Source: Burkholderia sp. BCC0322
GTDB taxonomy: Bacteria; Pseudomonadota; Gammaproteobacteria; Burkholderiales; Burkholderiaceae
DNA length: 64,000 bases
Assembly: GCF_902833045.1 (NCBI RefSeq)
Contig: NZ_CADFDU010000005.1
Span: 62,583-126,582 of the forward strand
Direction: 5' to 3'
The position numbers and the translations under genes were made by a program. The notes beneath the pieces are model-generated. The model was not told the DNA's origin, ran no database searches, and saw only the letters and a program-made list of their open reading frames with translations. Positions 17,761-25,558 of this stretch are shown here, one piece after another (position 1 is the stretch's first letter; each line of letters opens with the position of its first letter).

Positions 17761-18533
17761 CACCCGCCGCGGCCGCATGGTTGTCGCTGAAGATCGCGCT
17801 GCTGACGGCGACCGCGTCGGTCGCGATCGGCACCTGGGCCGGCTTCGTGCTCGCCCGCATGGGGCGCTTCCGCGGCTTCACGCTGTATGCGGCGATGATC
17901 AACGCGCCGCTGGTGATTCCGGAAGTGATCCAGGGCATCTCGCTGCTGCTGCTGTTCGTCGCGATGCAGCAGGCCTTCGGCTGGCCGGCCGGGCGCGGCT
18001 GGCTGACGATCTGGATCGGCCACGTGATGCTGTGCCTGTCGTTCGTCGCGGTGATCGTGCAGTCGCGCGTGAAAGCGCTCGACCGCTCGATCGAGGAAGC
18101 CGCGCTCGACCTCGGCGCGCGGCCGTGGAAGGTGTTCTTCGTGATCACGCTGCCGCTGATCGCGCAGGCGCTGGTGTCCGGCTGGCTGCTCGCGTTCACC
18201 GTGTCGATCGACGACGTGATCCTGTCGGCGTTCCTGTCGGGTCCCGGCTCGACGACGCTGCCGCTCGTCGTGTTTTCCCGCGTGCGGATGGGGCTCAACC
18301 CGGAGATGAATGCGCTCGCCACGGTGTTCATCACGGCGGTGACGATCGGCGTCGTCGTCGTGAACCGCGCCATGCTGGCCCGCGAGCGTCGGCAGGCGCG
18401 CGACACGCGGATGTGGCACGCGGCACCCGCGCCCGGGGTATCCGGCACCCCAGCGGCGCCGTCCGCCATGCCGCCTGCGCGCCGGCCGGCCGCGCCGCCG
18501 CTGCACGACCGCATCCCGCATCCCACGAAGTGA
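17727..18533 (+). pseudogene. potI: N-terminally truncated putrescine permease PotI
   Basis: The frame encodes the membrane part of PotI from its second helix onward (AAWLSLKIALLTATASVAIG). It retains the inner-membrane ABC loop EEAALDLGARPWKVFFVITLP and the end SGPGSTTLPLVVFSRVRMGL. Compared with E. coli PotI (281 residues), roughly the first 60 residues, including the first membrane helix and periplasmic loop, are missing. There is no ATG; only TTG or CTG codons could start it, without a ribosome site. The C-terminal 50 residues are Ala/Pro-rich. With potG and potH absent as well, this is a deletion relic and not a working permease. It might still be translated by read-through from potF. 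Confidence 0.75.
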
Positions 18534-18554
18534 CGAACGACCAGGAGACATGCC

Positions 18555-20117
18555 ATGAAAAAGAAGATGCTCTGTGCGCTGATCGCCGGAGCGCTGCCGG
18601 GGCTGGCCGCGGCGAATTCGAGCGCCGACCAGATCCGGGCGCTGCAGCAGCAGGTCGCGGCGCTGCAACGGCAGATGAGCGCGCTGCAATCGCAGCTCGG
18701 CACGAAGCCTTCGGCCGCGCCGGTGGCGTCGGCCGCGGCGACCGGCGCGGCGGCTGATCCGTCGGCGCCCGGCTATGGGCAGGCGCCCGCCGTGCTGACC
18801 AATGACGACGTGTCGGAAATCCGGCAGCAGGTCGCGAACCAGCAACTGAAGGTCGATTCGCTGACGGATGCCGCGCGCACGGGCCCGATCGCGGGGCTGT
18901 CGGTGACCGGCTATCTCGACCCGACTTACATCTACAACCGCGGTGCCGGCACGTCGTCGTTCCAGTTCGCGAACCACGAGAACGCGTACACCTACTACAA
19001 CAGCACGTTCGGCGATGTGTTCCTCGACATCAAGAAGACGTTCGGCGTCGGTCCGACCGCACCGTCCGCGGAAATCACGCTGATGCCGAATCGTGGCGCG
19101 GGCCTGTCGATGATGACGGGCAGCGGCGCGAGCGGGCTCGACATCATCAACACGGCGGTCGTCACGGTGCCGCTGTCGGGGACGACGGCATTCGTCGGCG
19201 GGCTCGTGACGGGCTTCGGCGGCTACGAATACCAGCAGTCGAGCCAGATGCTCACGCTCACGCACAACCTGCTGTACGACTTCTCCGATCCGGGCTCGTC
19301 GATCGGTGCGGGCGTCAACTACCAGAGCGCGGACGGACACTGGGCGTGGAAGTTCTTCGTCGGCAACGAGCAGTTCCGCAGCGCGGGCGCGGTCACGCAG
19401 ACCGGCGTCAATGCGCTCGGCGACCCGATCACGACGAGCAACAAGGTGCCGACCTTCACCGCGCGCGTCGATTACCTGCGCGGCAGCGCGCTCGACGTCG
19501 GCGGCTCGATCAGCATCGGCCGGCAGACACTGCCGAGCGCGGTCGATCCGGCAACCGGCAATGTGCGCTACGGCGTGGGCGGCAACGCGCCGGGCGCGTA
19601 CGGCGCGTTCTTCTTCGGCGAAGCCGATGCGACCTATACGCTCGCGGATGCGCAGTACAACGCCGAGTTCGATTACGGCCAGCAGCAGCACGGCGCGTTC
19701 AACGGCGGGCTTGCGCAGTGGTTCGGGCTGTCGCTGCTCGCGCACCGCAAGTTCAACGCGCCAGTGGTCGGCCGCATGGGCGCGACGCTGCGCTACGACC
19801 TGCTCGTGAACCGGAAGAACGGCGGCGGCGGTTCGTCGATCGGCCTGAACGCCAAAGGGATGGATCCGTACAACGGCTTCGGCATCGATGCGGACTGCCT
19901 CGCCATGTCGAAGGCGAATGGCGGCGTCGGCTTCGAGTGCAAGGGCGCGACGCGGCAGGCCGCCGCGTTCGACCTGCTGTTCTACCCGACCCAGCAAGTG
20001 ACGGTGAAGGTCGAATACCGGCACGACTGGGCGAGCAACAAGGTCTTCCTGCGTCACGACGGGTCGTACACGAAGTCGAACGACCTGCTCGCCACCCAAC
20101 TCATCTACGCGTTCTGA
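18555..20117 (+). CDS. DUF3138-type outer-membrane protein with N-terminal coiled coil
   Basis: 520 residues with a signal peptide (MLCALIAGALPGLAAANSS), a coiled coil of heptads (residues about 22-50, DQIRALQQQVAALQRQMSAL), an Ala/Pro linker, then a long beta-rich domain that ends in a C-terminal aromatic residue (LATQLIYAF). This matches the DUF3138 family of Burkholderiales. The coiled coil plus barrel layout resembles carboxylate- or phosphate-selective porins such as OprP, with trimer-anchoring coiled coils. It lies inside the polyamine region, 21 bases after potI, and may be the outer-membrane channel for the same substrate. A GGAGA ribosome site precedes the ATG. Confidence 0.8.
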   Translation: MKKKMLCALIAGALPGLAAANSSADQIRALQQQVAALQRQMSALQSQLGTKPSAAPVASAAATGAAADPSAPGYGQAPAVLTNDDVSEIRQQVANQQLKVDSLTDAARTGPIAGLSVTGYLDPTYIYNRGAGTSSFQFANHENAYTYYNSTFGDVFLDIKKTFGVGPTAPSAEITLMPNRGAGLSMMTGSGASGLDIINTAVVTVPLSGTTAFVGGLVTGFGGYEYQQSSQMLTLTHNLLYDFSDPGSSIGAGVNYQSADGHWAWKFFVGNEQFRSAGAVTQTGVNALGDPITTSNKVPTFTARVDYLRGSALDVGGSISIGRQTLPSAVDPATGNVRYGVGGNAPGAYGAFFFGEADATYTLADAQYNAEFDYGQQQHGAFNGGLAQWFGLSLLAHRKFNAPVVGRMGATLRYDLLVNRKNGGGGSSIGLNAKGMDPYNGFGIDADCLAMSKANGGVGFECKGATRQAAAFDLLFYPTQQVTVKVEYRHDWASNKVFLRHDGSYTKSNDLLATQLIYAF

Positions 20118-20143
20118 CGCGGCGCCGTTCGCGAGTCTTGCAC

Positions 20144-21436
20144 ATGCTCAAGTTCCAAAACCAGCAACATGTTCAGTCCTACTATGCAGCAACGGCCAAC
20201 AACCGTGCGCGGCATCCGTCGCTCGACGGGGCCGCGACGGCCGACGTCTGCGTGATCGGCGGCGGGCTGACGGGCCTGTCCGCGGCGCTCGAGCTTGCCG
20301 AGCGCGGCCATTCGGTCGTGCTCGTCGAAGCGTCGAAGATCGGCTGGGGCGCGAGCGGCCGCAACGGCGGCCAGCTGATCGCCGGGTACGCGTGCGATAT
20401 CGATACGTTCTCGGCCTACCTGCCGGAAGACGACGTGCGGCGCGTATGGGCGATGGGGCTGGAGTCGGTCGAGATCGTCCGGCAGCGGGTCGAGCGGTAC
20501 GGCATCGATTGCGACCTGACCTCCGGTTACCTGACCGCCGCGAACAAGCCGCGCCATCTCGATGCACTGCGCGCGTGGAGAGAGACCGCGGCGCGCCGCT
20601 TCGGCTATCGCGGCTACGCATTCGTCGAGCGCGCCGACATGCATCGCTTCGTCGCGTCGGACCGATACGTCGGCGGCCTCCGTGACGAAGGCAGCGGTCA
20701 CCTGCATCCGCTGAACTACACGCTCGGCCTTGCGCGGGCTGCGCGCGAAGCCGGCGTGACGATCCACGAGGACACGCCCGCGCTCGCGCTCGATCGCGCC
20801 GCGCCGCATCACCGCGTCACGTGCGCACGCGGACACGTCGATGCCCGTCATGTCGTGCTGGCCTGCAACGCGTACCTGGGGCAGCTTGCGCCGGCGCTCG
20901 CGCGCAAGATCATTCCGGTCGCGACCTACCTGATCGCGACGGAGCCGCTCGGCGATGCGCGTGCGGCCGAGACGATGCCGGCCGATGCGGCGATCTGCGA
21001 CACCCGTTCGGCGCTCGACTATTTCCGTCTGACGCGCGACCGCCGGCTGCTGTGGGGCGGCAAGGCGAGCAGCTCGACGAACACGCCGCGCGACCTCGCG
21101 GCCGCGATGCGACGCGACATGCTGAAGACGTTCCCGCAGCTCGCCGACGTGCGGATCGACTACGCGTGGGGCGGGCTGATCGACGCGACGATGAATCGCG
21201 CGCCGCATTTCGGCCGGCTCGAGCCGACCGTGTATTTCGCGCAGGGCTTTTCCGGGCACGGCGTCAACGTGACGGGCCTGGCGGGGCGGCTGATCGCGGA
21301 AGCAATCGATGCGCAGGCCGCGCGCTTCGACCTGTTCGGCCGGATTCGCCATCGCGACTTTCCGGGCGGGCGCGCGCTGCGCACGCCGATGCTGGCGCTT
21401 GCGATGACCTGGCACCGGATGATGGACCTGCTCTGA
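20144..21436 (+). CDS. puuB: FAD-dependent amine oxidase, gamma-glutamylputrescine oxidase-like
   Basis: 430 residues of the D-amino-acid-oxidase/PuuB family. The FAD-binding Rossmann motif is VIGGGLTGLSAALELAERGH (about residues 37-56), followed by the PuuB signature GWGASGRNGGQLIAGYACD. The C-terminus has YFAQGFSGHGVNVTGLAGRL, which closes the flavin site. PuuB oxidises gamma-glutamylputrescine to the aldehyde, releasing ammonia and peroxide; the aldehyde dehydrogenase at 23376 would take the next step. The start is the ATG at 20144; longer upstream reading in frame is shadow. No gamma-glutamylputrescine synthetase gene (puuA) is in the window, so the true substrate could be a different amine. 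Confidence 0.85.
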   Translation: MLKFQNQQHVQSYYAATANNRARHPSLDGAATADVCVIGGGLTGLSAALELAERGHSVVLVEASKIGWGASGRNGGQLIAGYACDIDTFSAYLPEDDVRRVWAMGLESVEIVRQRVERYGIDCDLTSGYLTAANKPRHLDALRAWRETAARRFGYRGYAFVERADMHRFVASDRYVGGLRDEGSGHLHPLNYTLGLARAAREAGVTIHEDTPALALDRAAPHHRVTCARGHVDARHVVLACNAYLGQLAPALARKIIPVATYLIATEPLGDARAAETMPADAAICDTRSALDYFRLTRDRRLLWGGKASSSTNTPRDLAAAMRRDMLKTFPQLADVRIDYAWGGLIDATMNRAPHFGRLEPTVYFAQGFSGHGVNVTGLAGRLIAEAIDAQAARFDLFGRIRHRDFPGGRALRTPMLALAMTWHRMMDLL

Positions 21437-21506
21437 CCCGCGCGGGCGGCTCGCCCGTCCGCGCGGCACCGCAACGTTTCGAATCACTCACGCCCTGGAG
21501 GCACTC

Positions 21507-21887
21507 ATGACCAACATCACGAATCTCGTCGACCTGATGCGGGCGCCGGCGAAGCTCACGCAGAGCCGCGTGCCGAGCGGGCTGCTGCTCGACGGCAATC
21601 CGCTGCAGACGCTGTCGCATCATTACATCAGCCCGTGCGGGCAGTTCAGTTGCGGGATCTGGGCCTGCACGCCCGGCCGCTGGACGATCGAGTACGACGA
21701 GTCGGAGTATTGCGAGATGCTGAGCGGCGTCGCGATCGTGCGCGATGCGGACGGCCGTGAGCGCGTGCTGCGTGCGGGCGACCGGTTCGTGATTCCGCCT
21801 GGCTTTCGCGGCACGTGGGAAGTCGTCGAAGCGTGCCGCAAGATCTATGCGTCGCACGCGCCGCAGGCCGGACAGCCGGGCGCGTGA
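21507..21887 (+). CDS. Cupin-fold protein of the EutQ/DUF861 type
   Basis: 126 residues forming a single double-stranded beta-helix. The core reads GIWACTPGRWTIEYDESEYC, CEMLSGVAIVRDADGRERVL and AGDRFVIPPGFRGTWEVVEA, like the DUF861 cupins often found next to polyamine and ethanolamine oxidation genes. Metal-binding histidines of classical cupins are mostly absent, as usual in DUF861. It sits between the PuuB-like oxidase and the amidase on the same strand, so it is probably an accessory or small-molecule-sensing protein of this pathway. Confidence 0.8.
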   Translation: MTNITNLVDLMRAPAKLTQSRVPSGLLLDGNPLQTLSHHYISPCGQFSCGIWACTPGRWTIEYDESEYCEMLSGVAIVRDADGRERVLRAGDRFVIPPGFRGTWEVVEACRKIYASHAPQAGQPGA

Positions 21888-21934
21888 CGCGCGGCCGGTT
21901 CAGGACAACCATCGAGATCAACGAGGAGCAACCC

Positions 21935-23350
21935 ATGACCCGGGAATTGTGGCGTCTCAGCGCGGCCGAGATGGCCGAGTGTGTCGCGCGTCGCGACGTG
22001 TCGGCCACCGAACTCACGCGCAGCTGCCTGCGGCGGCTCGAAGCAGTGAACCCGATGATCAACGCGATCGTCGACGTGATGGCCGACAGCGCGTTGCAGG
22101 CCGCGTCCGATGCCGATGCCGCGATCGCGCGCGGCGCACCGCTCGGCCCGTTGCACGGCGTGCCGGTGACCGTGAAGATCAACGTCGACACGGCCGGCTG
22201 CGCGACGACCAACGGCGTGCGCGCGTTTACGGACCTGATCGCGCACGAGGACAGCCCGGTGACCGCGAACCTGCGCAAGGCCGGCGCGATCGTGATCGGA
22301 CGTAGCAATGCGCCGGCGTTTTCTTACCGCTGGTTCACCGACAACGACCTGCACGGCCGCACGTCGAATCCGTGGAATCCGTCGCTGACGCCGGGCGGTT
22401 CCAGCGGCGGCGCGGCCGCGGCCGTGGCCGCCGGCATCGGCGCGATCGCGCACGGCAACGACCTGGGCGGCTCGATCCGCTATCCGGCCTACGCGTGCGG
22501 CGTCGCCGGGCTGCGGCCCAGCACCGGGCGCGTGCCGGCGTACAACCCGACACAGTCGAAGGACCGCACGCTCGCGGTGCAGCTCGCGTCCGTGCAGGGG
22601 CCGCTCGCGCGCACGGTCGGCGATCTGCGGCTCGCGCTCGACGCGATGACGGCAGGCGACGCACGCGACGCATGGTGGATGCCGGTCGCGCCGATTGCGC
22701 GCGCCGCCGCGTTTCCCGCGCGCGTGGCCGTGTGCCCGGCGCTGCCGGGCGTGCCGTCCGATCCGGTGGTGGTCGATGCGATTCGGCAGGCTGCGCGCTG
22801 GCTCGAGGAAGCAGGCTGCATCGTCGAGGAAGCGGAGCCGCCGCGGATCGCCGAAGCGTGCGAACTGTGGCTGGACCTGGTGACCAACGAGGCGCGCAGC
22901 GGCCTCGGCGACGTCATCATGCAGCACGGCGATGCGGCGATCCGTACCGCGTTCGCGAGCCAGCGCCGTCTCGCGACGCCGCTGGACCTCGAGGGCTACA
23001 TGAGCGGCCTCGCGCGCCGCACCGCGCTGCTGCGCGACTGGCAGCAGTTCCTCGTGCGCTATCCGCTGCTGCTGATGCCGGTGTCGTGCGCACCGCCGTT
23101 CGCGATCGACGCCGATCAGCACGGCGATGACGCGATGCGCGCGATCGTGGACCGGCAGGGGCCGCTGCTCGCGACCGCGCTGCTCGGGTTGCCGGGGCTG
23201 TCGGTGCCGACCGGCATCCGCGATGGCGTGCCGACCGGCGTGCAGCTCGTCGCCGGACGCTTCCAGGAAGCGCTGTGTCTCGCCGCGGGCGAAGCGATCG
23301 AGGCACGCGCGGGTATCTTCACGCCGATCGATCCGGTCACGGGGGCGTGA
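21935..23350 (+). CDS. Amidase of the amidase-signature family
   Basis: 471 residues. The Ser-cisSer-Lys triad is readable: Lys in GVPVTVKINVDTAGCATTN, the cis-Ser in TPGGSSGGAAAAVAAGIGAI, and the nucleophile Ser in GNDLGGSIRYPAYACGVAG. The enzyme would hydrolyse a carboxamide. Inside this polyamine region it may take the place of PuuD, removing glutamate or another acyl group from an intermediate, which is inference. The start ATG at 21935 has an ACGAGGAG ribosome site. It is 47 bases after the cupin and 25 bases before the dehydrogenase, so all four genes look like one operon. Confidence 0.88.
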   Translation: MTRELWRLSAAEMAECVARRDVSATELTRSCLRRLEAVNPMINAIVDVMADSALQAASDADAAIARGAPLGPLHGVPVTVKINVDTAGCATTNGVRAFTDLIAHEDSPVTANLRKAGAIVIGRSNAPAFSYRWFTDNDLHGRTSNPWNPSLTPGGSSGGAAAAVAAGIGAIAHGNDLGGSIRYPAYACGVAGLRPSTGRVPAYNPTQSKDRTLAVQLASVQGPLARTVGDLRLALDAMTAGDARDAWWMPVAPIARAAAFPARVAVCPALPGVPSDPVVVDAIRQAARWLEEAGCIVEEAEPPRIAEACELWLDLVTNEARSGLGDVIMQHGDAAIRTAFASQRRLATPLDLEGYMSGLARRTALLRDWQQFLVRYPLLLMPVSCAPPFAIDADQHGDDAMRAIVDRQGPLLATALLGLPGLSVPTGIRDGVPTGVQLVAGRFQEALCLAAGEAIEARAGIFTPIDPVTGA

Positions 23351-23375
23351 TGCACGACTTTTCACGAGGAAACGC

Positions 23376-24866
23376 ATGAATCAACCGACATTCGAAGACT
23401 GGCAAGCTCGCGCGGCGGAGCTGCGGGTCGAAGGCCGCGCGTTCATCGACGGCGACGTGTGCCACGCGCAAAGCGGTGAGACCTTCGCGTGCGTGAGCCC
23501 GATCGATGGCCACGTGCTCGCGCACGTGGCCGATTGCGGCGCCGACGACGTCGACCTCGCGGTGGCGGCCGCGCGCCGCGCGTTCGACGCGCGGAGCTGG
23601 GCCGGCATGAATCCGCGCGCCCGCAAGGCGGTGCTGCAGCGCTGGGCCGCGCTGATGCGAGCGCATCTCGACGAACTCGCGCTGCTCGAGACGCTCGACA
23701 CCGGCAAGCCGATCGCCGATACCACGGCGATCGACGTGCCGGCCGCCGCGCATTGCGTCGACTGGTATGCGGAGGCGATCGACAAGGTCGGCGGCGAAGT
23801 CGCGCCGGTCGACCATCATCTGGTCGGGCTGGTCACGCGCGAGCCGATCGGCGTCGTCGCGGCCGTGGTGCCGTGGAATTTCCCGCTGCTGATGGCCGCG
23901 TGGAAATTCGCGCCGGCGCTCGCGGCCGGCAACAGCGTCGTGCTCAAGCCGTCGGAGAAATCGCCGCTTACGGCGATCCGTGTTGCGCAACTCGCGTGCG
24001 AAGCCGGCCTGCCGCCCGGCGTGTTCAGCGTCGTGCCGGGCGGCGCGGAGCCGGGCAGGGCGCTCGCGCTGCATCGCGATGTCGACTGCATTGCGTTCAC
24101 GGGGTCGGCGCACACGGGGCAGCAGATCATGGCGTGCGCCGCGCGATCGAACCTGAAGCGCGTGTGGCTCGAGCTCGGCGGCAAGTCGCCGAACATCGTG
24201 CTGCGCGATTGCCAGGATCTCGACCGCGCCGCGCAGGCGGCTGCCGACGCGATCTTCTTCAACATGGGCGAAGTGTGCACGGCCGGCTCTCGCCTGCTCG
24301 TGCATCGCGACATCAAGGATGCATTCGTCGCGAAGCTGGTTGACGCGTCGCGACGTTACGCGCCCGGGCATCCGCTCGATCCGTCGGTGACGATGGGGGC
24401 GATCGTCGATCGCATGCAGCTCGATCGCGTGATGGGGTATATCGGCGCCGGGCGCGACGAGGGCAAGCTCGTCACGGGCGGCGCGCGCGTGCGCGAGGAG
24501 ACGGGCGGGTTCTATGTCGAACCGACGGTGTTCGAGGTGAAACCCGGTGCGAGGATCGCACGCGAGGAGATTTTCGGGCCGGTGCTGTCGGTGATCGTGT
24601 TCGACGATGTCGACGAGGCCGTGCGGATCGCCAACGATACCGAGTACGGGTTGGCCGCGGCCGTATGGTCGGCCGATCTCTCGACCGCGCATGCCGTTGC
24701 GCGGCGGCTGCGCGCGGGCACCGTGTGGGTCAACTGCTATGGCGACGGCAGCGACGACATGAACTTCCCGTTCGGCGGTTACAAGCGCTCGGGTAATGGT
24801 CGAGACAAGTCGCTGCATGCGCTCGACAAGTACACCGAGCTGAAGTCGACGGTCGTGCGCTTGTAG
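23376..24866 (+). CDS. puuC: Aldehyde dehydrogenase, PuuC-like
   Basis: 496 residues with all class signatures of NAD-dependent aldehyde dehydrogenases: PWNFPLLMAAWKFAPALAAG, catalytic Glu266 in LELGGKSPN and nucleophile Cys301 in FNMGEVCTAGSRL. It ends with FGGYKRSGNGRDKSLHALDK, the oligomerisation and substrate-entry region. E. coli PuuC oxidises gamma-glutamyl-gamma-aminobutyraldehyde to the acid; the same role follows from the PuuB-like oxidase upstream. It is the last gene of the apparent operon and is followed by a stem-loop facing the convergent DUF4262 gene. Confidence 0.88.
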   Translation: MNQPTFEDWQARAAELRVEGRAFIDGDVCHAQSGETFACVSPIDGHVLAHVADCGADDVDLAVAAARRAFDARSWAGMNPRARKAVLQRWAALMRAHLDELALLETLDTGKPIADTTAIDVPAAAHCVDWYAEAIDKVGGEVAPVDHHLVGLVTREPIGVVAAVVPWNFPLLMAAWKFAPALAAGNSVVLKPSEKSPLTAIRVAQLACEAGLPPGVFSVVPGGAEPGRALALHRDVDCIAFTGSAHTGQQIMACAARSNLKRVWLELGGKSPNIVLRDCQDLDRAAQAAADAIFFNMGEVCTAGSRLLVHRDIKDAFVAKLVDASRRYAPGHPLDPSVTMGAIVDRMQLDRVMGYIGAGRDEGKLVTGGARVREETGGFYVEPTVFEVKPGARIAREEIFGPVLSVIVFDDVDEAVRIANDTEYGLAAAVWSADLSTAHAVARRLRAGTVWVNCYGDGSDDMNFPFGGYKRSGNGRDKSLHALDKYTELKSTVVRL

Positions 24867-24875
24867 CCTGGGACC

Positions 24876-24902
24876 GCGCGGCACGCTGGCGGCGTGTCGC
24901 GC
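24876..24902 (+). terminator. Stem-loop between convergent genes
   Basis: An 11-base-pair stem (arms GCGCGGCACGC and GCGTGTCGCGC, one G-U pair) with a five-base loop begins 10 bases after the aldehyde dehydrogenase stop and before the end of the convergent DUF4262 gene. No long T-tract is seen, so it may act in both directions or only weakly. Confidence 0.45.
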
Positions 24903-24917
24903 GATCCGGCGCGGGGA

Positions 24918-25430
24918 TCATTGTCGACCGTCGCCCGATACGTACAGCCGCGGCTGCGCCGCATTCAACGCGTCGTCTGCTTCCGGCTGCCACGGAAAGA
25001 TCCCGTTGCGGTCCGGCCACAGCAGCTGGACGCACGGGAAGTCGTCGTTGCCGTAGAACCAGCGATTCCAGCCGAGATGGGCTTCATAGTGGGTTTTCTC
25101 GACCGGCATGAGGCGCGCGTTCGCGTTGCCGTAGACGGATGCGGTGACTTCGCCGACCGGCGGCGGCGTGCCGGCCGCGACCATCCGGTAGACGTCCCAC
25201 AGCACGTCGTGGACGATGCGCGCCGGCAGCGAGAACACGATGATTTCCGGAAAACCGTGGTTGACCCACAGTCCGGTCGTGAACGAGAACCCTGGATCGT
25301 CCCCTTCGGCGAACACTTCCGTGCGGAACCAACCGTGCTGGCGAATCTGGTTCACGAATCGCTGCTCGGCTTCCTCGAGCACCGAATCGGGCGCGTCGAG
25401 CGCAGTGGCGATATCCGGTCGCGTGGTCAT
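24918..25430 (-). CDS. DUF4262 domain protein
   Basis: 170 residues, soluble and without signal peptide. The pattern FVNQIRQHGWFRTEVFAEGD followed by PGFSFTTGLWVNHGFPEIIV matches DUF4262, a family of small bacterial proteins without known activity. The C-terminus has several tryptophans (HLGWNRWFYGNDDFPCVQLL; WPDRNGIFPWQPEADD), common in immunity or stress-associated proteins. The ATG at 25430 has AAGGAG upstream. It lies on the same strand as the ABC exporter gene but starts about 130 bases beyond that gene's end, with no obvious functional link. Confidence 0.78.
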   Translation of the reverse strand: MTTRPDIATALDAPDSVLEEAEQRFVNQIRQHGWFRTEVFAEGDDPGFSFTTGLWVNHGFPEIIVFSLPARIVHDVLWDVYRMVAAGTPPPVGEVTASVYGNANARLMPVEKTHYEAHLGWNRWFYGNDDFPCVQLLWPDRNGIFPWQPEADDALNAAQPRLYVSGDGRQ

Positions 25431-25558
25431 GACGGCTCCTTGGATCTGCGTCGTGCGACTGGACGCCGGGCGATGGCGTCCGGCCGGCCGGCGGGAAAGC
25501 GGTCGCGGCCGGGTTCGCCGCCGATCGCTGCGCCGCCATGTTGCCACAGCGGTTTCGC

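Noticed and set aside
17730-20099. A 789-codon minus-strand open frame
   Set aside because: Antisense to potI and the DUF3138 gene; composition typical of a shadow frame.
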